A stretch of DNA of 59,882 bases from an uncultured Collinsella sp. (GTDB taxonomy: Bacteria > Actinomycetota > Coriobacteriia > Coriobacteriales > Coriobacteriaceae): positions 1-59,882 of the forward strand of contig CATYZI010000013.1 in assembly GCA_958415625.1 (NCBI GenBank), read 5' to 3'. Positions 25,284-35,634 of the stretch are shown piece after piece. A program made the position numbers and the translations under genes. The notes beneath the pieces were generated by a model. The model ran no database searches and was not told the origin of the DNA. It saw only the letters and a list, made by a program, of their open reading frames with translations. The first letter of the stretch is position 1; the number at the start of each line of letters is the position of its first letter.

Positions 25284-26155
25284 TACCCCAAGCGCTCCAT
25301 AATGGTCGCGGCGATCGCAGGACGATTCATAGTGTACAGGTGCAGACCGGCGGCACCGTGCTCCTTAAGGTCGCAAAGCTGGCGGGCGGCATAATCTACA
25401 CCGGCTGCCTGCAGGCTCTCGGGGTCGTTCTCGTACTTGGCGAGAATCTTGATGACGGGGGAGGGCAGCGACGCGCCGCACATAAAGACCATGCGGCTGA
25501 TCTGCGACTTGCCCATAAACGGCATGATGCCTGCGGTAATGGGCACGGTGATGCCGGCCTTGTCGGCAAGCTCGCGAAAACGGTAGAAGCACTCGTTATC
25601 AAAGAAGAGCTGCGTCACAAAGAAGCTCGCGCCGGCGTCCTGTTTTTGCTTGAGGTGCTCGACCGAGAGGTTGAGGTCCTCACAGGCAATGTGGCCCTCG
25701 GGGTAGGCTGCGGCGCCCACGCAAAAGCCGGCGTCGACGAGCTCGGGGATGAGGTCGCGGGCGTAGGCGTAGTCGGAGGCGGGCTTGTCGTCCTCGGTCG
25801 CGCCAGCGGGCAGATCACCGCGCAGGGCCAGGATGTTTTCTACGCCGGCGGTGCGGTATTCGTCGATCTTGGCGGCGATATCGGCGTGGGTACGGCCCAC
25901 ACAGGTGAGGTGCGCTACCGAGGGCGTATCGAATTCGCTCGTAATCATATGCGCGATGGGGGCGGTGGTGGCACCGTTGCCAGAGCCGCCGGCCGAGCAG
26001 GTGACCGAGACAAAGCTCGGCGAAAGCTTGCACAGATTGCCTGCCACTTCGCGAGCCGTGTCGAGGGTCAGCTCGCCCTTGGGCGGGAACATCTCAAACG
26101 AAACGGGTGCGGTGCCCTGGGATGCTGCCTGCTTAAAAACCTCGTCGACGCGCAT
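25283..26155 (-). CDS. metF: 5,10-methylenetetrahydrofolate reductase
   Basis: A 290-residue flavoprotein of the MetF family making methyl-tetrahydrofolate for MetH. SFEMFPPK at the N-terminus carries the catalytic glutamate; ILALRGDLP and the QLFFDNECFYRF-like stretch bind folate and FAD; ITAGIMP is also conserved. AAAGGAG precedes the ATG at 26155. First gene of the methionine operon. I looked for a SAM or cobalamin riboswitch in the leader and found none. Confidence 0.95.
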   Translation of the reverse strand: MRVDEVFKQAASQGTAPVSFEMFPPKGELTLDTAREVAGNLCKLSPSFVSVTCSAGGSGNGATTAPIAHMITSEFDTPSVAHLTCVGRTHADIAAKIDEYRTAGVENILALRGDLPAGATEDDKPASDYAYARDLIPELVDAGFCVGAAAYPEGHIACEDLNLSVEHLKQKQDAGASFFVTQLFFDNECFYRFRELADKAGITVPITAGIMPFMGKSQISRMVFMCGASLPSPVIKILAKYENDPESLQAAGVDYAARQLCDLKEHGAAGLHLYTMNRPAIAATIMERLG

Positions 26156-26287
26156 ATCGTGCTCCTTTAGATACTTAAATAGTGTGATGTGTTGTAAGGA
26201 TTCTACAGCACCACTGTGCCACGGTGGAGTTTTACTCGCGATTTAGGGATACCAATCAAAGATGCCTTGCTATCGGCATTGCCTATA

Positions 26288-26364
26288 ACGGGACAGTAAA
26301 TTTGGGACGGGGCTATAAAGACTGGTATCTGATGCAAAATACCAGTTAATAGAGCCCCATCCCA
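26288..26364. repeat. long imperfect palindrome before glutamine synthetase
   Basis: Arms 26303-26328 and 26339-26364 pair at most positions (TGGGACGGGGCT against AGAGCCCCATCCCA, then ACTGGTAT against ATACCAGT) around a 10-nt loop. GGGACAG at 26290-26296 resembles the core of the CAAAGGGACAG family. It sits between divergent metF and the glutamine synthetase gene, with about 215 bp to the latter start. Confidence 0.65.
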
Positions 26365-26582
26365 GATTGACTACCCTTAAACCATGCGGGGAGGTCTGCA
26401 ATTTATGCAGTTCGTTGGCTGTTGAGGGTGGCAATACCGCTGCGATGCGGTAACCTCATTGATTGGTTTCGTGACAGCAACATAACGGTAATGTTGCGGA
26501 AACACGACGAGCCTAATCTATGACTCGTTCGTTAGTAATCAACACCGCTTCTCACGCGGTGCCGATACGAAGGGAGTTCCGT

Positions 26583-28670
<2,088 letters not shown>

Positions 28671-28699
28671 AGCGTAGCTGACATATCGTCACGGTATTG

Positions 28700-28737
28700 A
28701 GCCGGGGTCCGCATCGCGCGGGCCCCGGCTATTTGTT
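28700..28737 (+). terminator. glutamine synthetase terminator
   Basis: A 12-bp GC-rich stem (GCCGGGGTCCGC with GCGGGCCCCGGC, one G-U type pair) at 28701-28728 around ATCGC, followed by TATTTGTTTG. Confidence 0.75.
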
Positions 28738-28790
28738 TGCGAAGGACGCTTTGGATCCCGCTTTGCAACTGATTCGCCCACGCAATAAGG

Positions 28791-29018
28791 GGTCGTGGGC
28801 AAAAAACGTCAAATATGAGTACTGTCACAAGCCCTGTAGCATTATCTTTTTGCAAAATATGCAGTGTTACGCAACATATGTCCAAGTACTTAGCTGATAA
28901 ATACCTGCAATTCCTCCGCCATAGGACGCCTTGTGTCAAAATCGCCTTCTGATGGCATGAAATCGCTGTTACTAAATTGGTAACAGTACTCATATTTGCT
29001 ATTTTTTGTCCACGGGCC
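28791..29018. mobile_element. MITE-like element with 35-bp terminal inverted repeats
   Basis: An AT-rich block in a GC-rich genome, bounded by near-identical inverted ends, 28791-28825 and 28983-29018 (about 32 of 36 positions match; both include AAATATGAGTACTGT). It carries no open frame. An inner GTTAC/GTAAC hairpin adjoins the right end. No clear target duplication is visible, so mobility is inference. Its right end lies 27 bp from the first T-arm repeat next to tRNA-Glu. Confidence 0.5.
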
Positions 29019-29044
29019 CTTGGATGACAGTGTGATTTTATGCC

Positions 29045-29297
29045 TTCGGGGTTCGAATCCCGGCGTATGGGTAGCAAAAAGCCCGTCACCGAATTGGTAA
29101 CGGGCTTCTCAGATTCTGTGGTGCCCCCAGCGGGATGTCCGCGTGCGGCTGGCGCCGCCCGCTTTCGCTGCGTCGCTCCGCTCCTTGCGTGCTGCGCTGG
29201 AAAACGCTTACGCGTTTCCTCAGCTCCGCACCCTGTCGGGTTCGAATCCCGGCGTTGGAGAAGAAAAAAGCCCGTCACCACAAGGGTAACGGGCTTT
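29045..29297. repeat. tandem T-arm and terminator repeats beside tRNA-Glu
   Basis: Two units 189 bp apart. Each has GGGTTCGAATCCCGG (T-arm sequence opposite in orientation to the tRNA), then a tRNA terminator (29076-29107 and 29264-29297), then TGGTGCCCCCAGCGGGAT, the tRNA-Glu 3' end. The T-arm to tRNA-end distance is 74 bp in both. The second unit joins the complete tRNA; the first has only its 18-bp 3' end (29119-29136). The spacer holds AAAACGCTTACGCGTTT (29201-29217), also found inverted in the tmRNA repeats. Confidence 0.7.
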
Positions 29298-29300
29298 GCA
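29264..29300 (-). terminator. tRNA-Glu terminator
   Basis: On the minus strand AAGCCCGTTACC pairs with GGTGACGGGCTT, followed by TTTTTTC. It begins about 11 bases after the tRNA CCA. A second copy at 29076-29107 belongs to the repeat. Confidence 0.85.
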
Positions 29301-29307
29301 TTTCAAA

Positions 29308-29384
29308 TGGTGCCCCCAGCGGGATTCGAACCCGCGATATCCACCTTGAAAGGGTGGCGTCCTTGGCCGCTAGACGATGGGGAC
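29308..29384 (-). tRNA. tRNA-Glu (UUC)
   Basis: Full cloverleaf of 77 nt including an encoded CCA. Acceptor GTCCCCA pairs with TGGGGGC; anticodon stem CCACC/GGTGG holds the loop CTTTCAA, anticodon TTC; the T-arm is GCGGGTTCGAATCCCGC. Confidence 0.96.
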
Positions 29385-29444
29385 AGCGGGAAAGAGTATA
29401 GCAGACTTTTTTGCCGGCGCGTATATCGTTGGCAAACTGGAAAA

Positions 29445-29477
29445 CCACCACAAAGGTACCTGTCCCCTTTGTGGTGG
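29445..29477. repeat. CAAAGG-type palindrome beside murT-gatD
   Basis: A 12-bp perfect stem, CCACCACAAAGG (29445-29456) with CCTTTGTGGTGG (29466-29477), around TACCTGTCC. Inverted, the core reads CAAAGGGGACAGGTACCTTTG minus one base, like the copy at 36788. It lies at the 3' side of murT-gatD. Confidence 0.7.
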
Positions 29478-29484
29478 TGGGGTG

Positions 29485-31662
29485 CTAGGGGAGGAGCTTC
29501 ATGGCGGCGTCGTGGGCGGCACGCTCGTAGGTGTCGTCGAGGGGCTTGAGCGGCAGCAGGGCTGTGGCCTGCGCATCGCCGCGGCGCTCGAGGGCGTGCG
29601 CGATCAGCCAGTCGGCGAGTTCGGGGTTTTTGGGCAGCGCCGGCCCGTGCAGGTACGTGCCGATCACGCCCTTGTAGATCAGACCCTCAAGGCCGTCGTC
29701 GCCGTTGTTGCCGGTGCCAGTGACGACGGACGTTCCGAGCGGCGTGGCATCGGCGTCCAAAAGCGTGCGGCCGCCGTGGTTCTCGAATCCCACAAAGGGC
29801 TCGGGTGACAGGTCGGTCTTGACGGCGACGTTGCCGATCAGGCGGTCGGAGCCGCGTACGGTTTCGGCGGCAATGACGCCCAGGCCCTCGATGCGATCTT
29901 CGCCCATATAGTACGAACGGCCGAGCAGCTGATAGCCGCCACAGATAGCAAGCAGTGTGCCGCCGTCCTCAACATAGGCCGCGACCTTGTCTTTTTGAGC
30001 GAGCAGTTCGTGTGCCACGGCCAGCTGGTCGCGATCGGAGCCGCCGCCCATCATAACGATGTCGGCGTCGGTCAGGTCGAGCGTCTCGCCCATGTGGACT
30101 TCGTCCACACGCACGGGAATGCCGCGCCAGGCGCAGCGGCGTTCGAGCGCGATAACGTTGCCGCCGTCGGCGTAGAGGTTGAGCGCATCGGGATACAGGT
30201 AGACGATGCGCAGGGGGCGCGAAAGCTCGACCGGCGCAATATCGGTGGGGACAGCGCTACCATCGGCGCGCGTTACGGCGTGGGAGACAATCGAGCTTGC
30301 ATCGTCGTCTTTAAGCCCGTCGAGCTCCTTGACTAACGGCGGGAAGGCCGTGTAGTTGGCGACGGCGTAGAAGGTGTCATCGGCGGCCTCGTCTGCCACG
30401 GCGCCGATCGCCTGCGCGACGTCCGAGATAATCGCGGCATCGATGCCGGCGTACTTGAGGCGTACCTGCATGTCGTGCGCACGCGTGCCTCCGGCAAAGG
30501 CGACAAGACCCGGCGTGTCGGCGATGCGCTCGAAGTCGACATCGTAGATCCACGAGACATCGTGGCCGTCGGCATCGTTATCGTTTAGGAAGAAGGCGCA
30601 GAGCCTGCCACCTGCCGTTTTAATGGACTGGATCTGGCGATCGAAGCCCACGGGATTCTTGGCCAGGTTGGCCTCGACGGTGCGGCCGGCAATATCCCAG
30701 CGGCCCATGCGTCCGCCGGCGGGCACGTAGGCATTAAGCGTGGGCTGCAGGTGCGCCGCGTCCACGCCCAGCTCGTGCGCCGCAAAGAAGGCGGCGGCGA
30801 CGTTATAGACCATGTACAGGCCGTTGTAGCGCGTGGCGATGTGCACGGCGGGCGCGTTGGCCTCAGGTCCAAAGGCCAGGTCAAAGCCGTAGCCGTCGCA
30901 GCCGAGCTCAACGCCCGTCACGCGGCGGAGCAGCGCGGGGCGACCCCAGCCGCACGAAGGGCAATGATAGGCGCCCAGCTGTCCGTACTGCACATAGTCG
31001 TATTCCAGCGGGGCGTTGCACTGCGAGCAAAAACGCGAGTCGCTAATGCGGTCGGACTCGGTGCCCGTGGCGCCGTCGATGCCAAAGGCGATGCTCGTGT
31101 TGGGGACGCGCGCGGCGATCGAGGCGCACAGCGGATCGTCGGCGTTGTAGATGAGCGTTGTCGTCGGAGAGAGCTCCAACGCATGGGCGATGACGTCCTG
31201 GGTATGGTCGATCTCGCCGTAGCGGTCCAGCTGGTCGCGGAACAGGTTGAGCAGCACAAAGTAGGTCGGCTTGAGCTTGGGCAGGACGCGCACCGTGTAG
31301 AGCTCGTCGCACTCAAAGACGCCTACGCGCTTGCTGCTGGCCGTTCGCTTAAGGTTGCCGCGCGCCTCGAGCAACGCGCCCACCACGCCCGGCTCCATGT
31401 TGTTGCCAGCGCGGTTGCACACCACGGTGGCGCCGCTGGCGGCAACGGCGTCGGCGATGAGGTTGGAGGTGGTGGTCTTGCCATTAGTACCGGTGATCAC
31501 CACGCTGCGGTCGACCAGGCTCGCGAGGTCGCTTAGCAGCTCGGGGTCGATCTTCATGGCGATGCGGCCGGGAAGTACGCCGCCCTGGCGCTTAAGGACG
31601 GAGCGCAGCCCCCAGCGGGCGATATCGCTCGAGGTGCAGGCAAGAGATGAGCGGAGATTCAT
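29485..31662 (-). CDS. fused MurT-GatD lipid II isoglutaminyl synthase
   Basis: A 725-residue single chain joining two proteins that are separate in Staphylococcus and Streptococcus. Residues 1-455 are MurT: Mur ligase P-loop GTNGKTTT (58-65), a four-cysteine zinc ribbon (Cys212, 215, 234, 237) and the DNDADGHD stretch near 361. Residues from about 484 are GatD, a class I glutamine amidotransferase, with nucleophile Cys574 in AICGGYQLLG and His672 in GTYLHGP. Together they amidate D-glutamate of lipid II to D-isoglutamine, needed for crosslinking. Both active sites look complete. AGGAA precedes the ATG at 31662. Confidence 0.92.
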   Translation of the reverse strand: MNLRSSLACTSSDIARWGLRSVLKRQGGVLPGRIAMKIDPELLSDLASLVDRSVVITGTNGKTTTSNLIADAVAASGATVVCNRAGNNMEPGVVGALLEARGNLKRTASSKRVGVFECDELYTVRVLPKLKPTYFVLLNLFRDQLDRYGEIDHTQDVIAHALELSPTTTLIYNADDPLCASIAARVPNTSIAFGIDGATGTESDRISDSRFCSQCNAPLEYDYVQYGQLGAYHCPSCGWGRPALLRRVTGVELGCDGYGFDLAFGPEANAPAVHIATRYNGLYMVYNVAAAFFAAHELGVDAAHLQPTLNAYVPAGGRMGRWDIAGRTVEANLAKNPVGFDRQIQSIKTAGGRLCAFFLNDNDADGHDVSWIYDVDFERIADTPGLVAFAGGTRAHDMQVRLKYAGIDAAIISDVAQAIGAVADEAADDTFYAVANYTAFPPLVKELDGLKDDDASSIVSHAVTRADGSAVPTDIAPVELSRPLRIVYLYPDALNLYADGGNVIALERRCAWRGIPVRVDEVHMGETLDLTDADIVMMGGGSDRDQLAVAHELLAQKDKVAAYVEDGGTLLAICGGYQLLGRSYYMGEDRIEGLGVIAAETVRGSDRLIGNVAVKTDLSPEPFVGFENHGGRTLLDADATPLGTSVVTGTGNNGDDGLEGLIYKGVIGTYLHGPALPKNPELADWLIAHALERRGDAQATALLPLKPLDDTYERAAHDAAMKLLP

Positions 31663-31707
31663 GAAACCGTTCCTAACGTAAACGATATGGTCGGGTCGAG
31701 TGCGTCA

Positions 31708-32751
31708 CTAAAAACCGTAGCGGCGCGCAAATTCCTGGGCAAGCTGCGACACGTCTTCGCAGGCATTGGCCCAGGGGGCAAAGTCTGGAGTGTCCGAGAT
31801 AATGCCGTCCGCTTCCCAAACGGCCTGGTGCGAAAGATCCCAGGGATCGCGTGGCTCGGGCCGGCAGGGAAGGTACGGTGTCTGGTACATGGGATTCAGC
31901 AAGAAGAACGCGCCGCCCTCGCAGCGGTTAGCGAACTCACGCAGCGCACGCACCGCCGGACGCATCTTGTTCGTTTTGAACAATAGGATTGTGCGGGCGA
32001 GCAGGTACCAAGGAGAGTTCTCGAGTGCATCGGCTCCCGCCTGTTCCTCGAGCTGGTGCGCTAGAGCGAAAAAGCCGTCCTGGTCTTCCAGGCGAGCGAG
32101 GGCGAGCAACACGGTGCCGGCAGCTCGGGTGGGATAGCCTTCTGCCTTAAGGACGCGGCGGGCGTAGTTGGCAGCAGCGCGGTAGCGGGCGCTCGCCATG
32201 CACAGCTGCGAGATGGCCTCGAGTGTGTGAAGCCACCCGATAAGAGCCGGCTCGCTCACGGTAAGGTCTGCTGCGGTGACACCGTCGGCCAAAACATTAT
32301 TGGCCCAGTAGTGCGGGGCTTCCATGTCGAACCCGGGCACGCTTTGCTGCAGGTAATCGGCCGTGGTCGCCTCGAGCTTCATCAGGTCGCCCAGGCAGGC
32401 GTCAACGGGCGTGTCGGCCAGGATGATGGCGAGCAGCTGCGCGTCGACGGCCAGCGCATCGACGCGGACGATCTTGAGCAGCTCGTCGCGCATGTCGTCG
32501 AACAGGCGGTTGCGCGTCTGCTCAAACTCCTCGTCGCTGCCCATGTCCTCGATGCGATGGAGCTCGTCGAGCAGGTGGCGATGAACGCCGGCATAGGACA
32601 GCAGTGCCTGGGCATGCTCGGCCTGCGCATACTTTTGAGGATTCGCGCTAATGTCGTTATGGACAAGCTCGCGTGCTGCATCGGTGAGCTCGGGGTGCGA
32701 CGCCAGATAGGTGCGCTCCAGGTAGGCGGGGATGTAGACGCTCGGATCCAT
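31708..32751 (-). CDS. TPR-like helical protein
   Basis: A 347-residue helical protein with no membrane segment and no catalytic motif I recognise. Sequence such as YRAAANYARRVLKAEGYPTRAAGTV and the region around residues 190-290 look like degenerate TPR repeats. Its ATG overlaps the stop of the gene upstream as TAATG, so the two are translationally coupled and probably act together. C-terminus is acidic and aromatic. I cannot assign a function. Confidence 0.65.
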   Translation of the reverse strand: MDPSVYIPAYLERTYLASHPELTDAARELVHNDISANPQKYAQAEHAQALLSYAGVHRHLLDELHRIEDMGSDEEFEQTRNRLFDDMRDELLKIVRVDALAVDAQLLAIILADTPVDACLGDLMKLEATTADYLQQSVPGFDMEAPHYWANNVLADGVTAADLTVSEPALIGWLHTLEAISQLCMASARYRAAANYARRVLKAEGYPTRAAGTVLLALARLEDQDGFFALAHQLEEQAGADALENSPWYLLARTILLFKTNKMRPAVRALREFANRCEGGAFFLLNPMYQTPYLPCRPEPRDPWDLSHQAVWEADGIISDTPDFAPWANACEDVSQLAQEFARRYGF

Positions 32752-33827
32752 TAGAGGTCCCCTCCCTTAAATGGAAGCCCCTGCTCGGCCGCGCGCAGGA
32801 TGCGCTCGTCGATCTGGGAGCGCACGATGTCGTTGGTGGCGATCCAGGCGGCAAAGCTGGCGTTGTCGGGGGCGCCCAGGCCCTCCTGCAGTACCGGCGT
32901 CGCCTCGGACAGCGCAAGGACAAGCTCGTCGGTGGAGCCTGCACCCACGTTGACGCGGGCATAGACGCCATCGGGAAACTCGGTTTGGAAGTAGAGCGCC
33001 TCGGCTGCGTGCGGACACGAGCGCGCAAGGATGCGCAAGTAGTGCTCGGCGCCCTCGTAGTCCAGCTCGCGCCAAGCAGCGCTCATCAGCGCGATGAGCG
33101 TCCACGGGTCCAAGTCGCGTTCTGCATCCTTGGGACGACGGCGCAGCGGCGTGTTGGCGAGATAGGGGACGGAGTGGGCAGAGCGAAAGCGCTTGAGCTC
33201 CTCAGCGGGGTATTCGAGCTTTGCCATGGCGAGCATTGCGGTGTGGCGGACGCCGGCAGGATCGTTGGGGGCAAAGTCGAGGCTGCGGTTTGCGGCTTCG
33301 AGCGACATGCGGTAGCGGCCGCTAATGAGCGCGCGCGATGCCAAGGCGGCAAGCCAGCGCAGGTAGGGGCGGCGCATAAGGTCGCCTGCGGCTTCACGCT
33401 CGTAGGGGTCCTGCGCCGAGGCGATCTTGAGCGCCAGGTCGTGTTCGACTTCATCGCACTTGGATACCAAGTACTGTACGTATTCCTCGTTGGAGTCAGC
33501 GGTGAGGGCCGTCAGCATGCGCTGCGCATCCCAGTTGGCCGGATCGAGTGCGGCGGCCTCGCGAAGCATGTTCTCGGCAGCGGCCTCTTCCTGCTCGGCT
33601 TGGGTATCGTCGGGGATAAAGGGAATGCGGTAGTCGACAGCCTCGACCACCTTGGCAATGAGGTGCCCGGCGCGGTCGCGGTCGTGCACGATGAGCGGTG
33701 CAGGGTTGCGGGTGAATTGTTCCATCAGACGCTCTACGGCGGCACCGTCGGTGAGCGGGATATTGTCGCGGCGCAAGGCCTCAAGAACGAGGCGATGGCA
33801 ATCCTCTTGAATGGGATCGAATGCCAT
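32751..33827 (-). CDS. TPR-like protein resembling the ST7 family
   Basis: A 358-residue protein starting MAFDPIQEDCHRLVLEAL, with AAAGGAGG four bases before the ATG at 33827; the frame opens at 33857. It is helical with TPR-like pairs. The stretch YLRILARSCPHAAEALYFQT near residue 260 recalls the ST7 family of TPR proteins, a resemblance noted from memory and not searched. Coupled to the downstream 347-residue protein. Role unknown. Confidence 0.65.
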   Translation of the reverse strand: MAFDPIQEDCHRLVLEALRRDNIPLTDGAAVERLMEQFTRNPAPLIVHDRDRAGHLIAKVVEAVDYRIPFIPDDTQAEQEEAAAENMLREAAALDPANWDAQRMLTALTADSNEEYVQYLVSKCDEVEHDLALKIASAQDPYEREAAGDLMRRPYLRWLAALASRALISGRYRMSLEAANRSLDFAPNDPAGVRHTAMLAMAKLEYPAEELKRFRSAHSVPYLANTPLRRRPKDAERDLDPWTLIALMSAAWRELDYEGAEHYLRILARSCPHAAEALYFQTEFPDGVYARVNVGAGSTDELVLALSEATPVLQEGLGAPDNASFAAWIATNDIVRSQIDERILRAAEQGLPFKGGDL

Positions 33828-34327
33828 GGGGCCTCCTTTGCTGCGGTTAGGGTTCAAATGTCTCTATATAAGGTTCTAGTTTACCCGCATGTGGCACACC
33901 GGGGGTGCCGCACTTGGACTTGCACCTTTGCACCACGAAGACGGATGTCGCACAAATGTCGGCACCTTGGACGACCGAGTGGTATCACGGTGCCGCAAAC
34001 GGTCGATTTTTGGCGGCGAACGGGGCACATTTTGGAGGAGCACCGTCCTGCCCGGGATATGTGGTCAACCTTGATAAAACGTTTGCCCAGCTTGGGAGTA
34101 TGAATGCCCCACAAGGGTCTTCAGGGATAGAAAAAACGTTTCATCATTGTCGGCTTTAGGTGAATAACTGACCAACCAGAACGGTAGAATAGTGTTTGTC
34201 TGAGCGTTGAGACGTTTAGACATCGCGCATTGTCATCGCCGGCAACGCGCAAAACGGTCCTAACGGAGCCAATCGGGTGCTCCGTTATATACACAAGTCT
34301 AAGAGGGGCTTGTTTAGGAGGCACAGT
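33828..34327. other. 500-bp intergenic region before the alcohol dehydrogenase
   Basis: The divergent upstream region of the TPR pair and the alcohol dehydrogenase. It has repeats of GTGCCGCA-type text near 33912-34000 and three ACGTTT boxes (AAAACGTTT at about 34076 and 34134, GACGTTT at about 34209) that could be regulator half-sites for the dehydrogenase. No gene is convincing; small open frames here lack ribosome sites. Confidence 0.4.
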
Positions 34328-35551
34328 ATGGGACGTTTTACCAATCCTCGCGATCTGTACTTTGGTGAGGGCGCTCGCCACGAGGTGAAGAACCTCAAGG
34401 GCAAGAAGGCCATCATCGTTTCTGGTGGTAACTCTATGCGCCGCGGCGGGTTCTTGCAGGACGTTGAGGCCGACCTTAAGGAAGGCGGTTTCGAGGTCAA
34501 GCTGTTCGAGGGCGTCGAGTCCGATCCGTCCATCGAGACGGTCATGAAGGGCGCCGAGGCCATGCGCGAGTTCGAGCCCGACTGGATTATCGCCATCGGC
34601 GGCGGCTCGCCCATCGATGCCGCTAAGGCCATGTGGGTCTTCTACGAGTATCCCGAGGAGTCCTTCGACAACATCATCCAGCCGTTCAGCTTCCCTGAGC
34701 TGCGTCAGAAGGCTCATTTCTGCGCCATTTCCTCCACCTCCGGTACCGCTACCGAGGTCACTGCCTTCTCCGTCATCACCGACTACGCCAAGGGCATCAA
34801 GTACCCGCTGGCCGACTTCAACATCACCCCTGATGTCGCCATCGTCGACCCCGAGCTCACCTACACCATGCCCGCCAAGCTGTGCGCTCACACCGGCATG
34901 GATGCTCTGACCCACTGCATGGAGGCCTACGTTTCCACCTGCGCCTCTATGTTCACCGACGCCAACGCCCTGCACGGCATCCGCGAGATCGTCGAGTGGC
35001 TGCCCAAGTCCTATGCTGGCGACCATGAGGCCCGTCAGCACATGCACGAGGCTCAGTGCATCGCCGGTATCGCCTTCTCCTCGGGCCTGCTCGGCATCGT
35101 TCACTCCATGGCTCACAAGACCGGTGCTGCCTTCGAGAACGGTCACATCATCCACGGTGCCGCTAACGCCATGTACCTGGGCAAGGTCATCCAGTGGAAC
35201 TCCAAGGACCCGCGTGCTGCTGAGCGTTACGCTTACGTGGCCAAGGAGATCCTGCACCTTCCCGGCGAGACCAACGAGGAGCTCATCGCTGCGCTCGTCC
35301 AGAAGATTCGCGATCTCAACGACCAGCTCAACATTCCGCAGTCCATCAAGGATTACGCGAATGGTGGCGTGAAGGTCGACGCCGAGAACCCGCAGATGGT
35401 TTCCGAGGAGGAGTTCCTCGCCAAGCTGCCCGAGATCGCTGCGAACGCCGAGACCGACGCCTGCACGCCCGAGAACCCGCGTGAGACCAAGGCTGCCGAC
35501 TTCGAGAAGATCCTCAAGGCCTGCTACTACGACACCGACATCGATTTCTAA
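34328..35551 (+). CDS. iron-containing alcohol dehydrogenase
   Basis: A 407-residue group III alcohol dehydrogenase. NAD(P) binding is shown by IGGGSPIDAAK (near 98) and GTATEVTAFSVIT; metal ligands sit in HTGMDALTH and in the GIVHSMAHKTGAAF / NGHIIHGAAN stretch. It resembles butanol or 1,3-propanediol-type dehydrogenases; the substrate is not predictable. TTAGGAGG precedes the ATG at 34328. A terminator follows, then a glycerol dehydrogenase. Its third-position C and G use is high, as in strongly expressed genes of this window. Confidence 0.92.
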   Translation: MGRFTNPRDLYFGEGARHEVKNLKGKKAIIVSGGNSMRRGGFLQDVEADLKEGGFEVKLFEGVESDPSIETVMKGAEAMREFEPDWIIAIGGGSPIDAAKAMWVFYEYPEESFDNIIQPFSFPELRQKAHFCAISSTSGTATEVTAFSVITDYAKGIKYPLADFNITPDVAIVDPELTYTMPAKLCAHTGMDALTHCMEAYVSTCASMFTDANALHGIREIVEWLPKSYAGDHEARQHMHEAQCIAGIAFSSGLLGIVHSMAHKTGAAFENGHIIHGAANAMYLGKVIQWNSKDPRAAERYAYVAKEILHLPGETNEELIAALVQKIRDLNDQLNIPQSIKDYANGGVKVDAENPQMVSEEEFLAKLPEIAANAETDACTPENPRETKAADFEKILKACYYDTDIDF

Positions 35552-35571
35552 TCGACTCTTGTTATCGTAAC

Positions 35572-35608
35572 GAGGGGCTCCGCACGTATCTGTACGGAGC
35601 CCCTTTCT
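35572..35608 (+). terminator. alcohol dehydrogenase terminator
   Basis: AGGGGCTCCG (35573-35582) pairs with CGGAGCCCCT around a loop, and TTCTTTTTTC follows. It lies about 20 bases after the stop. Confidence 0.8.
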
Positions 35609-35634
35609 TTTTTCTTTTAGAGAATGGGATAGTT

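Noticed and set aside
26156..26300. Possible SAM or cobalamin riboswitch before metF
   Set aside because: The leader is short and none of the conserved boxes of either riboswitch could be found.
29040..29549. A 169-codon frame across tRNA-Glu
   Set aside because: It reads through the tRNA, its terminators and T-arm repeats (GFEPAIS-type text), so it is spurious.
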